In this document: positions 56,105-64,000 of the stretch, in pieces
How positions within the stretch are numbered: position 1 is the first letter of the stretch
How the letters are laid out: every line of letters begins with the position of its first letter
Assembly (NCBI RefSeq): GCF_023721755.1
Contig: NZ_JAMDLH010000002.1
Location: 434,001-498,000 of the forward strand
Direction: 5' to 3'
Origin: Pleomorphomonas sp. NRK KF1
GTDB taxonomy: Bacteria > Pseudomonadota > Alphaproteobacteria > Rhizobiales > Pleomorphomonadaceae
DNA length: 64,000 nucleotides
Program-made: the position numbers and the translations under genes
The notes under the pieces: generated by a model
Seen by the model: only the letters and a program-made list of their open reading frames with translations
The model's database searches: none
Told to the model about the DNA's origin: nothing

Positions 56105-56848
56105 TTGGGACTTGACCGGAAACTCCTCGGCAGCGCGGCGGTCAGCAGCGCGCTGTCGCACTTTCTCGCCTGGTATGTGCTGGGGGTGTTTCGCACCGCC
56201 CGGCTGAACATCGTGCCGTCCGACGCCTTCGATGTGGCGCGAGCCGAAGCCCCGGCAATCTTCACCTTCTGGCACGGTCTCGCCATGATGACGCCGCGCG
56301 CCGTGCCGCTCGATCTGCCGATCGTGCCGATGATCGCCCGCAACGCCGCGGCCGGTGTCGTGGCCGGTGCCGTTGGAACGCAGGGCATCCGGACCATCCG
56401 GGCATCGGGCTCGCAGCGGGCTCGTACCCTGCACAAGAAAGGCGGAGCTGCCGGCTTCCGGCAAGCCTTGCGAGAACTCGAAGCCGGCAACTCCGTATTG
56501 ATGACTGCCGACGTCCCCAAGATCTCCCAGGTATCCGGCAAGGGTGTCATTCATCTGGCCCGGCTGTCCGGTCGGCCGATCATTCCCATCGCCTACGTGT
56601 CGCGCTACGGTCTTCGGTTCAACAACTGGGATCGCATGGTGGTGGACCTTCCCTTCTCGCCGGTCACCCTCCGGCATGGAGCGCCGGTCCGCGTTCCGGC
56701 CGATGCCGACAACGATGCCGTCGAAAGGTTGAGGCGCTTCCTTACCGAGGAGCTTGATCGGATCACGCAAGACGCCTACGAACGCACGGGAATCGCTGAA
56801 AAGTTCACCCCCGGTCCTCAAAACCAAGACCTTGCCGCCGATGGCTGA
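56105..56848 (+). CDS. DUF374 lysophospholipid acyltransferase-like protein
   Basis: A 247-residue protein with the DUF374 pattern: FTFWHGLAMMTPRA holds the acyltransferase-type His, and FRQALRELEAGNSVLMTADVP and VIHLARLSGRPIIPIAYVS follow in the expected order. LPLAT-fold proteins transfer acyl chains to lipids. Its place before waaA and lpxK implies a role in lipid A acylation, but this is inference. I use TTG 56105 because GGAG lies seven nt upstream; no ATG fits. It overlaps waaA by 8 nt. Confidence 0.82.
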   Translation: MGLDRKLLGSAAVSSALSHFLAWYVLGVFRTARLNIVPSDAFDVARAEAPAIFTFWHGLAMMTPRAVPLDLPIVPMIARNAAAGVVAGAVGTQGIRTIRASGSQRARTLHKKGGAAGFRQALRELEAGNSVLMTADVPKISQVSGKGVIHLARLSGRPIIPIAYVSRYGLRFNNWDRMVVDLPFSPVTLRHGAPVRVPADADNDAVERLRRFLTEELDRITQDAYERTGIAEKFTPGPQNQDLAADG

Positions 56849-58139
56849 TCTCGGAGACGCGCTTCTTTCGACGTGGATCGCCCTGACCCGGCTCGCCAGC
56901 CCAGTCGGTGGGGCCATCGTCGGCATGCGTCGACGCCACGGCAAGGAAGACCCTGCCCGGTCGTCCGAACGGCTGGGCCATCCTTCGGCACCCCGTCCAG
57001 AGGGGACGCTCGTCTGGGTACACGCCGTCAGTGTCGGCGAGGCGATGGCGGCCATGCCGGTGGTCGACCGGTTGATCGCAGAAGGCAAGGGGGTTCTGGT
57101 CACAACGGTCACCACGACGTCTGCTGCGCTCGTCGGTCACCGCCTGCGACCGGGCCTGATTCATCAGTTCGCGCCTCTCGATCTTGCCGGTCCGGTCGAT
57201 CGCTTTCTTGCCCATTGGCGCCCCGATCTGGCGGTATTCGTCGAAAGCGAAATCTGGCCGGTCGCCATAGGTCGCCTCGCCGATCTCGGCATCCCATTGG
57301 TCGTCGCCAACGCCAGGCTATCGCCGCGCTCCTTTGCAGGGTGGCGACGGGCGGCACCGGCAGCTCGCGCCGTGTTCCGCCGCATGTCTCTGGTGCTCGC
57401 GCAGACCGATGACGACGGAGCCCGCTTTTCCGAGCTCGGAGCCTGCGAAGTCGCCACCTTCGGCAACATCAAGTTCGACGCCGGCCTGCCGGACGTCGGC
57501 TCGGCCGATCTAGACGCGCTGAGACAAGGTGTTGGTGACCGACCGGTGGTACTCGCCGCCTCCACGCACCCAGGCGAAGACGAAGTGGTCCTCACGGCGC
57601 TCCTGAAGATCAAGGAGAGTCGGCCGGAAGTGATGCTCGTGATCGTGCCGCGCCATCCGGTGCGAGGAAGCGACATAGCGCTGCTCTGCCAATCTGCCGG
57701 CCTTGCGACGCGCAGGCGTGGCGCCGGGGAGCTTCCGGATGCCGAGACCGAGGTCTATGTCGCCGACACGCTCGGCGAGCTGGCGACCTTTTTCCGGTTC
57801 GCCGACCTGGTCTTGATGGGCGGCACCTTCATCGAGGGTATCGGCGGCCACAATCTCATCGAGCCGGCCCGGCTCGGCGCCGCCGTGGTGAGCGGACCGC
57901 ATTTTTCCAACTGGCTCGACATCTACCATGCCTTCATAGAGGCCGGCGGCCTCAGGGTTGTTCAGGGGGCTGATGAACTCGCCGAAGCAGTGCTGAGCCT
58001 GATCGACGATCCGGACCTCAGACACAGGCAGGCGGCGGCTGGAGAGCGGGTGGTCGCAGGCTCGGCCGGCGCTGTCGGCCGCACCATGGAGGCTATCGCC
58101 CCACTGATCGGCCGACCTTCAGGTGGCAGCCCATGCTGA
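56841..58139 (+). CDS. waaA: 3-deoxy-D-manno-octulosonic acid transferase
   Basis: GT30 enzyme that adds Kdo to the lipid A precursor, joining lipid A to core oligosaccharide. The 432-residue protein has LVWVHAVSVGEAMAAMPV near residue 55, the VFVESEIWPVAI segment, LAASTHPGEDEVVL and GGTFIEGIGGHNLIEPA, all typical of WaaA. It starts at ATG 56841 within the end of the DUF374 gene and overlaps lpxK by 7 nt, so the three genes are translationally linked. Confidence 0.94.
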   Translation: MADLGDALLSTWIALTRLASPVGGAIVGMRRRHGKEDPARSSERLGHPSAPRPEGTLVWVHAVSVGEAMAAMPVVDRLIAEGKGVLVTTVTTTSAALVGHRLRPGLIHQFAPLDLAGPVDRFLAHWRPDLAVFVESEIWPVAIGRLADLGIPLVVANARLSPRSFAGWRRAAPAARAVFRRMSLVLAQTDDDGARFSELGACEVATFGNIKFDAGLPDVGSADLDALRQGVGDRPVVLAASTHPGEDEVVLTALLKIKESRPEVMLVIVPRHPVRGSDIALLCQSAGLATRRRGAGELPDAETEVYVADTLGELATFFRFADLVLMGGTFIEGIGGHNLIEPARLGAAVVSGPHFSNWLDIYHAFIEAGGLRVVQGADELAEAVLSLIDDPDLRHRQAAAGERVVAGSAGAVGRTMEAIAPLIGRPSGGSPC

Positions 58140-59152
58140 CGCCGGCCTTCTGGTGGAAGCGCAAGGGTGTCGCCGCCTTGTTGCTGGCCCCGATCGGCCT
58201 TGTCTATGGCGCCATCACGGCGCGCCGCATGCACCGCCCGGGAGGGGCCGAGCCGCCGCTGCCGCTGGTTTGCGTCGGCAACTTCGTGGCCGGTGGCGCC
58301 GGCAAGACGCCAACCGCCATCGCGCTCGCCCACTCGGCGCGCTCGGTTGGCCTCGATCCCTGCTTTTTGACCCGCGGACACGGCGGACGCCTCAAGGGAC
58401 CGATCCTCGTCAACATCGACAAGCATACGGCGAGCGACGTCGGCGACGAAGCCTTGCTGCTCGCTCGCGTGGCGCCGACGGTGGTGGCGCGGCGGCGCAC
58501 CGATGCATTTCCGCTATTGCGGGCCACCGGCACCGATCTCTGCTTCATGGACGACGGCTTCCAGAACCCATCGGTGAAGAAGACCTTCAGTTTCGTGGTG
58601 GTCGACGGCGTGGTCGGCGTCGGCAACGGCCTCCCCCTGCCCGCCGGCCCGCTGCGGGCACCGCTTCGGCGACAAATGCTCCTGGCCGACGCGATCATCA
58701 TCTACGGCGAGAGCAAGCTGGGCCAGCGCGTCATCCGGACGGCCGCCCGCGCCGGCAAGCCGGTGTTTCGCGCAGCCCTCGTGGCGAATGCGCCGCCGGC
58801 CGCCCCGCACAGGCGGCTCTATGCTTTCGCCGGAATCGGACGCCCCGAGAAGTTTTTTCGTTCGCTGGAGGCAGAGGGCTATCGCCTGGCCGTGCGACGG
58901 GCCTTTCCGGACCACTACCCATATCGCTTCACAGATCTCACCAGCCTTCTCGACGAGGCCGACATGCTCGATGCCGTGCCGGTCACCACAGAGAAGGATG
59001 CCGTGCGACTGCCGCGCGGCATCGTCGGAAGCAACTGGTCGCGCAATCGGGTCGCCGTATTCGGCGTTCACGCCCGCTTTGCGGAGGAACATGCCGTGGG
59101 ATCGCTGCTTCTCGATATCCGCAGGCGCTGGATGGCGAAGCATTTCAGCTGA
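58133..59152 (+). CDS. lpxK: Tetraacyldisaccharide 4'-kinase
   Basis: Phosphorylates the 4' position of the lipid A disaccharide to form lipid IVA. The 339-residue protein has an N-terminal membrane-associated helix (AALLLAPIGLVYGAI), the Walker A motif GNFVAGGAGKTPTAIAL near residue 48 and the FMDDGFQNPS catalytic segment near 140. It is a P-loop kinase that acts at the inner membrane. It is the last gene of the tldE-to-lpxK run. Confidence 0.95.
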   Translation: MLTPAFWWKRKGVAALLLAPIGLVYGAITARRMHRPGGAEPPLPLVCVGNFVAGGAGKTPTAIALAHSARSVGLDPCFLTRGHGGRLKGPILVNIDKHTASDVGDEALLLARVAPTVVARRRTDAFPLLRATGTDLCFMDDGFQNPSVKKTFSFVVVDGVVGVGNGLPLPAGPLRAPLRRQMLLADAIIIYGESKLGQRVIRTAARAGKPVFRAALVANAPPAAPHRRLYAFAGIGRPEKFFRSLEAEGYRLAVRRAFPDHYPYRFTDLTSLLDEADMLDAVPVTTEKDAVRLPRGIVGSNWSRNRVAVFGVHARFAEEHAVGSLLLDIRRRWMAKHFS

Positions 59153-59197
59153 TACGCCCCGCACCCTGACGGGCTTTACGATACCCGAGAGCTGGAC

Positions 59198-59422
59198 TCA
59201 GCGAGCGCCGGTATGGCGACGGTAGGCAGTGAGCGCCGCCTCGGCATCGATATAGGGCTCCTGATGCTCGACGGACCAGTATTTCAGGTCCTGCAGCAGA
59301 ATCGGGCGACCGGTGATCGCGCAACGGACGTAGTTGCCGTTGCGGAGAATCTGGTAATCGCCGTCGAGGTAGCGAATCTGCGCCTCGCCGCCGCCGAAGG
59401 GAGTGTCCATGCTGTTCAACAT
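59198..59422 (-). CDS. DUF2093 family protein
   Basis: A 74-residue protein of the DUF2093 family of alphaproteobacteria: EAQIRYLDGDYQILRNGNYVRCAITGRPI followed by LQDLKYWSVEHQEPY. The CAITG-type segment and the small size suggest a compact beta fold. Function is unknown. The ATG at 59422 is used; a second in-frame ATG lies at 59410. Neither has a strong ribosome-binding site. Confidence 0.85.
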   Translation of the reverse strand: MLNSMDTPFGGGEAQIRYLDGDYQILRNGNYVRCAITGRPILLQDLKYWSVEHQEPYIDAEAALTAYRRHTGAR

Positions 59423-59462
59423 GAAAGGTGAATAACCTTCACTCGGCCCTCATGCAAGAGGC

Positions 59463-60812
59463 TCATGCGCTGACGGCAAGGCGGTCGATCGACCGGCCGG
59501 CCAGCCACAGGGCCGGCAGACCGAACAGCGCGGCGCCGATGCTCCACCAGAGGATCACCGCGTCGGCACTGCCGTACCAGACTCCAAGCCAGCAGAAAGG
59601 CAAAGTGCCGAGTGTCGCCCGCCCCCAGTTGAACAGCGTCGAGTAGGAGGCGAAGCCGAGATTGTTGAAGGCTGCATTGGCCACGAACAACGCGCCAGTG
59701 AAAATGAAGGTCGGCGCCGCCCACAGACAGTAGAAGGCAATCATTTCCGCCACCCGGCCGGTAGCCTGAAACGCCCAGTTGATGGCATCGGTCCCAAGGA
59801 ACAGCACCAACCAGATCGCCGCCACGTAGATCGCCGTGAACAGCGTGCTGTCGGCCAGCGTCTTGCGGACCCGGTCGAAGCGGCGGGCGCCGACATTCTG
59901 GCCGAAGATGGCGCCGACCGAACCGGTCAGCGCAAAAATACCGGCAAAGCAAAGGGGATAGATGCGGCCGATGATCGACCAGCCCGCCACGGCCTCGGTT
60001 CCGAAGCGGGCGACATAGGCGGTGACCATCATATTGCTGACCGGCGTGGCGAGGTTGGTGAGGATGGCCGGAAAGGCGATGACCAGGAGCGGAGCGACGT
60101 CTCGACGGACGTTGCTCACCGTCGGCCGCGCCAACGCATTGAGGCGCGGCACCAGCCCGTACCAGCCGACGGCAAGCGCCACGAAGCGGATCAGCACCGT
60201 GACGATGGCCGCGCCGGTGACACCAAGGTCCAGCGCAAAGATGAAGATCGGGTCCAGGATTGCGGTGGCGACGGCGCCGGCCAGGTTGATCCATAGCGTC
60301 ATGCGTGGCGCACCGAACGCCATCAGCACGCCGCCCATGGCCATGCTGAGGGCCAGCGGCGGCATGCCCAGCATGGTGATCCACAGGAAGTGTTGGGTGA
60401 CCTCGAACTCGCGGCCGGCGGCGCCGAGCAAAGAAAGGCATGGATCAAGCACGGCGGCGATCGCCAGCGTCACGGCGCTGGTGGCGGCAAAGGAAATGAT
60501 CAGCCCGGACGTGGCGACGCGACGGGCGCCGCTGCGATCGCCGGCGCCGACCCGCTGGGCGGTCAGCGCCGTCACACCGATCGAAAAACCGATACCGACC
60601 GACACCAGCAGAAACAGCACGGCGCCTGCATAACCCATGGCCGCCGTCAGTACTTCGTCGCCCAGAAGCGAGATGTAGAGGAGATTGACGAGATCGACGG
60701 TAAAGATCGCCATCAACCCCAACGAACCAAGGGCCGTCAGTGCCACGACGTGGCGGAACACCGATCCTTCCACATAGGCGGCGTCGGCGGGCGCGCCGGC
60801 GGCGTGCGGCAT
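59463..60812 (-). CDS. MATE family efflux transporter
   Basis: A 449-residue membrane protein with about 12 helices. The N-half segment FTVDLVNLLYISLLGDEVLTA and the C-half segment MVTAYVARFGTEAVAGWSIIGRI are the paired repeats typical of the MATE family, which export drugs or metabolites using sodium or proton gradients. GAGAGG lies seven nt before the ATG at 60812; the frame is open to 60860 but that start is not supported. Substrate unknown. Confidence 0.9.
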   Translation of the reverse strand: MPHAAGAPADAAYVEGSVFRHVVALTALGSLGLMAIFTVDLVNLLYISLLGDEVLTAAMGYAGAVLFLLVSVGIGFSIGVTALTAQRVGAGDRSGARRVATSGLIISFAATSAVTLAIAAVLDPCLSLLGAAGREFEVTQHFLWITMLGMPPLALSMAMGGVLMAFGAPRMTLWINLAGAVATAILDPIFIFALDLGVTGAAIVTVLIRFVALAVGWYGLVPRLNALARPTVSNVRRDVAPLLVIAFPAILTNLATPVSNMMVTAYVARFGTEAVAGWSIIGRIYPLCFAGIFALTGSVGAIFGQNVGARRFDRVRKTLADSTLFTAIYVAAIWLVLFLGTDAINWAFQATGRVAEMIAFYCLWAAPTFIFTGALFVANAAFNNLGFASYSTLFNWGRATLGTLPFCWLGVWYGSADAVILWWSIGAALFGLPALWLAGRSIDRLAVSA

Positions 60813-60866
60813 CGTGAAACCTCTCAAGAAATCAGAAACAGGCAAACCGACCAAGGTCAAACGGCC

Positions 60867-61568
60867 TCAGTTCAGAATGTCGCCTGTAGCATCCTGGAGA
60901 TCCTGAATCTGGCAGCTTTGTTCGCCGGTGATCCCGGTACAGACCTCGACCGAGCCACGGTGGATCATGTCTACGGAGACATAGAGAATGACCAGGAGGC
61001 CGATCCAGGCGATCCAGCGGAAGCGGTGCAGCAAACGCGCAATCAGCGTCGCCGCGGCCCCCATCAGGCCAACCGACAGCAAAAGGCCGATCACCAGAAT
61101 GCCGACGTGATCGCGCGCCGCGCCCGCCACGGCCAACACGTTGTCCAGCGACATGGAAACGTCGGCGAGGATGATCTGGATCAGAGCCTGACGGAACGTC
61201 TTGCCGCTCGAAGCCGGCGTTGCGTCGCAAGCAGCGGAATCGAGAGCCTGTTCGGCCGCCTCGACACCCCGCGCCTCCTCGTGACGGCTCGACCAGATCT
61301 CCCGGAACATCTTCCAGCAAACCCAGAGCAGCAACACGCCACCGGCCAGCGTTAAGCCGACAATGGCAAGGAGATGCGTCGTGATGATCGCGAACAGGAT
61401 CCGCAGGGCAACGGCGCCACCGATGCCCCAGAAAATCACCTTGCGCCGAATGGACCGATCGACACCCGCCGCCGCCATTCCGACGACGATCGCGTTGTCA
61501 CCAGCCAACACGACGTCGATGAAGACGACCTGAGCCAGTGCGGCGAGCTCAACCGACAAGAAATCCAT
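60867..61568 (-). CDS. TerC family membrane protein (YjbE-like)
   Basis: A 233-residue protein with about seven membrane helices. TerC signatures are present in both halves: VVLAGDNAIVVGMAAA near residue 25 and DVSMSLDNVLAVAGAA near 135, each with the conserved Asp and Asn in DN pairs. TerC proteins are linked to metal ion export (manganese in several bacteria) and tellurite resistance. I use ATG 61568 (MDFLSVELAALAQ); a GTG at 61577 is in frame. No manganese (yybP-ykoY) riboswitch is recognisable upstream. Confidence 0.9.
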   Translation of the reverse strand: MDFLSVELAALAQVVFIDVVLAGDNAIVVGMAAAGVDRSIRRKVIFWGIGGAVALRILFAIITTHLLAIVGLTLAGGVLLLWVCWKMFREIWSSRHEEARGVEAAEQALDSAACDATPASSGKTFRQALIQIILADVSMSLDNVLAVAGAARDHVGILVIGLLLSVGLMGAAATLIARLLHRFRWIAWIGLLVILYVSVDMIHRGSVEVCTGITGEQSCQIQDLQDATGDILN

Positions 61569-61690
61569 CGAAAACACGGCGTCCGTCCCAACCTTGTTCG
61601 GCGAGACGCCGATATCTTCCAGGCAAATTCCCGACCGCCGGTCAGGTAGGATGCACGGGAGGAAATTTCAATGGCCGAAGTGAAATTAGA

Positions 61691-61715
61691 CCCTCGTCAT
61701 TTATACTGACGAGGG
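61691..61715 (-). terminator. Probable terminator of the HAD phosphatase gene
   Basis: CCCTCGTCA / TGACGAGGG is a perfect 9-bp stem with a 7-nt loop, 4 nt beyond the stop of the HAD gene on the minus strand, followed by TCTAATTTC. The T run is imperfect. Confidence 0.65.
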
Positions 61716-61719
61716 CGAG

Positions 61720-62337
61720 TCAGAGAAGGCCGAGGGAAACGAGTTCGGCCTCCAGCGCCACCGGTGTGGTGAAGACCGCGCCGAAAAGTCCGGCGGCGCG
61801 GGCACCTTCCACGTTTACCGGCATGTCATCGGTAAAGAAGCTTTCCTCCGGCCGGAAGCCCAACCGCCCCAAAGCCCGATGAAAAACCTCCGGATCGGGC
61901 TTCAGCGTCGAGAACGAGGAAGACACCAGGAAGCGATCGCCGGCAAGGCGGGCGAGGTCCGGTGCGAGTGTTTCCCGATAGGCGTAGACCAGGGGACCGT
62001 TGTTAGTCAGCACCCCGACCGTCGTGCCCGCTGCGAGCAGCCGTTCGATGAGAGCGAGCGTACCCGGAATGGGCCGCATGCCGAGCCGACGCGCCTCGAC
62101 CCAATCCTTGATCTCCAGCGGATAGCCGAGGCGGTCGCGCCAGGAGGCGATATAGAGTTCCGGCGTCGGAAAGGCCCCACCGTCGGCCGCGGCTTCGAGC
62201 CCCTCGCCCCAGATACGCTCGCTGATGAAGACGGGGTCGAGTCCGGTAACGCTGGCAATGTGGGCGATGCGATCGGCGCGCGTGTAGGTGTAGACGACAT
62301 CGTCCATGTCGAACAAGGCGAGGCGGATGGGACGCAT
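61720..62337 (-). CDS. HAD-IA family hydrolase
   Basis: A 205-residue haloacid dehalogenase-type phosphatase. Motif I is LFDMDDVVYTY (nucleophile Asp at residue 10), motif II GVLTNNGPLV, motif III the Lys in TLKPDPEVFHRAL and motif IV SFFTDDMPVNVEGA. Motif I reads DMDDVV rather than the common DxDGTL/V, with Asp in place of the Gly. Substrate unknown. It lies 66 nt downstream of tldD on the same strand and could share its transcript. Confidence 0.85.
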   Translation of the reverse strand: MRPIRLALFDMDDVVYTYTRADRIAHIASVTGLDPVFISERIWGEGLEAAADGGAFPTPELYIASWRDRLGYPLEIKDWVEARRLGMRPIPGTLALIERLLAAGTTVGVLTNNGPLVYAYRETLAPDLARLAGDRFLVSSSFSTLKPDPEVFHRALGRLGFRPEESFFTDDMPVNVEGARAAGLFGAVFTTPVALEAELVSLGLL

Positions 62338-62403
62338 ACTGCTTTCTCGTTACGGCTCGGATGGCCACCGGGAACCGGTGCCGGCTGTTCGGCGCCTGAG
62401 AGT

Positions 62404-63825
62404 TCAGGTCGCCGTACCGCCCACGGTGACCTGATCGATCCGGAGCGACGGCTGGCCGACGCCGACCGGCACGCTCTGCCCGGCCTTGCCGCACATGCCG
62501 ATGCCCCTGTCGATTTCCAGGTCGTTGCCGATCATCGAGACCCGCTTCATTGCCTCGGGTCCATTGCCGATCAGCATGGCGCCCTTGATCGGCTCACCCA
62601 CCTTGCCGTTCCGCACGCGATAGGCCTCCGTGCAATCGAATACGAACTTGCCGGAGGTGATGTCGACCTGCCCTCCGGAGAAGGAGACGGCGTAGATGCC
62701 GTCCTTCACCGAGGCGATGATCTCCTCGCGGCTCTTGTCGCCCGAGAGCATGTAGGTATTGGTCATGCGCGGCATCGGCACATGCGCATAGGATTGCCGA
62801 CGGCCGTTGCCGGTGGACTCGGCGCCCATCAGGCGGGCGTTCTGACGGTCCTGCATGTAGCCGACGAGACGCCCGTCCTCGATCAGCACCGTCTTCCGGC
62901 TCGGCGTGCCCTCGTCGTCGATGGTCAGCGACCCGCGCGCGTCCGGCAAGGTGCCGTCATCGACGATGGTCACGCCCTTCGCCGCCACGTGCTCGCCCAT
63001 CAGCCCGGCGAAGGCGGAGGTCTTCTTGCGATTGAAATCGCCCTCGAGGCCATGCCCGACCGCTTCGTGCAATAGAACGCCCGTCCATCCGGGCCCTAGA
63101 ACGACATCGAAGGTTCCAGCCGGCGCCGGTTTCGCTTCGAGATTGACCAGGGCCTGACGGAGCGCCTCGTCGACGGCGTGTTGCCAACGATCGGGCGTGA
63201 TGAAGCCGTCGAGCGCCAGACGGCCGCCCTCGCCATAAGAGCCGCTCTCCTGGCGGTCGCCGCTGCCGGCGATCAGCGATACGTTGACGCGGACCAGCGG
63301 GCGCACGTCCCTGAGATGGACGCCGTCGGCGCGAATGATCTCGACGATCTTGTGGCTGGTGGTGATCGAGGCCGTCACCTGCCGCACGCGCGGGTCGCGG
63401 GCTCGCGCCCAGGCGTCAATCTCGGAAAGGAGCGCAACCTTGTCGGAGAACGCCGGCGAGAGCAGCGGATTGACGTCGCCGTAGAGCTTGCGGTTGGTCG
63501 GGCGCGGCGGCTCGGCAACCGTGCCGGCATAGCCCATCGAGACGGCCTTCACCGCGTCCGCGGCCCGACGCAGAGCCTTTTCCGAGAGATCGTCGGCGTG
63601 AGCATAGCCCACCGCCTCACCAGCGACCGCCCGCAGGCCGAACCCCTGGTTGACGTCGTAGGTGGCGGTCTTGAGGCGCCCATTGTCGAAAGCCAGCGCC
63701 TCGCCTTCCGAACGTTCCAGGTAGAGTTCGCCGTCGTCGGCTCCGGCGAGCGCATCGCGAACGAGGCGTTGCGTCGCGTCGGGATCGAGACCGGCGAGGG
63801 CGAGAAGATCATGGCGTTCGGTCAT
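62404..63825 (-). CDS. tldD: TldD metalloprotease subunit
   Basis: Catalytic half of the TldD/TldE zinc protease. The 473-residue protein contains the HExxH motif as HEAVGHGLEGD (His253, Glu254, His258) and a C-terminal MCGKAGQSVPV segment with the Cys that acts as a metal ligand in this family. The E. coli pair processes microcin B17 and degrades the CcdA antitoxin. The partner tldE is encoded at 53591 on the opposite strand. The neighbour upstream is an IalB-like gene, an order common in Hyphomicrobiales. Confidence 0.96.
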   Translation of the reverse strand: MTERHDLLALAGLDPDATQRLVRDALAGADDGELYLERSEGEALAFDNGRLKTATYDVNQGFGLRAVAGEAVGYAHADDLSEKALRRAADAVKAVSMGYAGTVAEPPRPTNRKLYGDVNPLLSPAFSDKVALLSEIDAWARARDPRVRQVTASITTSHKIVEIIRADGVHLRDVRPLVRVNVSLIAGSGDRQESGSYGEGGRLALDGFITPDRWQHAVDEALRQALVNLEAKPAPAGTFDVVLGPGWTGVLLHEAVGHGLEGDFNRKKTSAFAGLMGEHVAAKGVTIVDDGTLPDARGSLTIDDEGTPSRKTVLIEDGRLVGYMQDRQNARLMGAESTGNGRRQSYAHVPMPRMTNTYMLSGDKSREEIIASVKDGIYAVSFSGGQVDITSGKFVFDCTEAYRVRNGKVGEPIKGAMLIGNGPEAMKRVSMIGNDLEIDRGIGMCGKAGQSVPVGVGQPSLRIDQVTVGGTAT

Positions 63826-63869
63826 CGGCGGCGGCGCCCCATGTTAAGGAGGATCGCTTCCTCCATAAA

Positions 63870-63901
63870 TGCAAACGTCCGGCGGCTCCAGCCTCCGGAC
63901 G
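63870..63901 (-). terminator. Probable terminator of the IalB-like gene
   Basis: On the minus strand CGTCCGG / CCGGACG forms a 7-bp stem with a 12-nt loop and is followed by TTTGCATTT, 43 nt after the stop codon of the partial gene at the window edge. Confidence 0.6.
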
Positions 63902-63944
63902 CGCAACATGTCGTGTTTCGGGCAGGCCCACGCAAGTGCGGCAC

Positions 63945-64000
63945 TCACGGCAGGGCGTCGAAACCTTCCTTGAAGCCCTTCAACGAGATCGGAATGCCGA
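63945..64000 (-). CDS. C-terminal end of an IalB-like (invasion-associated locus B) protein
   Basis: Only the last 18 codons are in the window. The minus strand reads GIPISLKGFKEGFDALP and a stop at 63945. This ending (a PISLKGF...FDAL motif) is what I know from invasion-associated locus B family proteins, which in Hyphomicrobiales sit next to tldD. IalB proteins are secreted or periplasmic and of poorly defined function. The fragment is too short for certainty. Confidence 0.55.
   Translation of the reverse strand, partial: GIPISLKGFKEGFDALP

Noticed and set aside
61578-61690. A yybP-ykoY manganese riboswitch before the TerC gene
   Set aside because: TerC-type genes are often controlled by this riboswitch, so I looked for it, but the conserved blocks of that RNA are not present.
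1-64000. Mobile elements, CRISPR arrays, tRNA or rRNA genes
   Set aside because: I found no transposase or integrase genes, no regularly spaced repeats and no tRNA or rRNA signatures. The only repeat element is the small inverted repeat at 39606-39743.

Overview
The window is a GC-rich chromosomal segment from an alphaproteobacterium, almost certainly of the order Hyphomicrobiales (Rhizobiales). The evidence is the order of housekeeping genes (comEC / gltX / gltA / lpxB-lpxI-lpxA-fabZ-lpxD-bamA-rseP-dxr-cdsA-uppS-frr-pyrH-tsf-rpsB), use of LpxI instead of LpxH, a Porin_2-type (Brucella Omp2-like) porin, the ispH-thrB-rnhA cluster, a DUF374-waaA-lpxK cassette, and small families typical of the order (DUF2093, DUF4170, DUF6101). 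Gene order and protein style would fit a Pleomorphomonas-like genus, but that is inference. I see no rRNA, tRNA, CRISPR array, insertion sequence or prophage; nearly all of the window is core genome.

Layout. 1-4480: 5' part of comEC (minus), then gltX and gltA (plus). 4500-19581: a long minus-strand run making ribosomal and translation factors (rpsB, tsf, frr), UMP kinase, undecaprenyl diphosphate, CDP-diacylglycerol, MEP isoprenoids (dxr), the site-2 protease RseP, the outer-membrane assembly factor BamA and the early lipid A pathway. 19654-22913: a marR-emrA-emrB efflux operon with a recognisable promoter and operator. 22923-26110 (minus): a large BON/OmpA-type envelope protein, a 33-residue membrane miniprotein and a membrane-anchored helix-hairpin-helix protein. 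26274-27382: porin and its terminator. 28043-33678 (plus): BenE transporter, histidine phosphatase, TerB-DnaJ protein, GNAT acetyltransferase, AMP nucleosidase and a HAD phosphatase. 33719-36372 (minus): a FliK-like/FhlB-like pair. 36495-41572 (minus): the glycine cleavage operon gcvT-gcvH-gcvPA-(small ORF)-gcvPB behind a tandem glycine riboswitch. 41662-42237: a lipoprotein. 42404-45775 (plus): ispH-thrB-rnhA-lipid kinase. 45783-47130 (minus): peroxiredoxin and a lone DsbD-alpha-like protein. 47353-50169: chemoreceptor and YqgE. 50170-53153: purD, ubiA, DUF6101. 53591-59152 (plus): tldE, CysQ-like phosphatase, DUF4170, DUF374 acyltransferase, waaA, lpxK. 59198-64000 (minus): DUF2093, MATE exporter, TerC, HAD phosphatase, tldD and the tail of an IalB-like gene.

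How the genes work together. Two blocks (lpxB-D and DUF374-waaA-lpxK) supply much of lipid A-Kdo synthesis, with BamA and RseP for outer-membrane assembly and envelope stress. TldD and TldE, the two halves of one metalloprotease, lie about 9 kb apart. The gcv genes form one glycine-responsive unit.

No clearly new defence or secretion system is present. The items most worth a second look are the 52-codon ORF joined by 4-nt overlaps to both gcvPA and gcvPB, a REPIN-like 138-bp inverted repeat inside the gcv operon, a 10-bp inverted-repeat leader in front of AMP nucleosidase, a MarR operator on its own transcription start, and the OmpA/miniprotein/HhH cassette, whose OmpA domain seems to lack the usual peptidoglycan-binding Asp.
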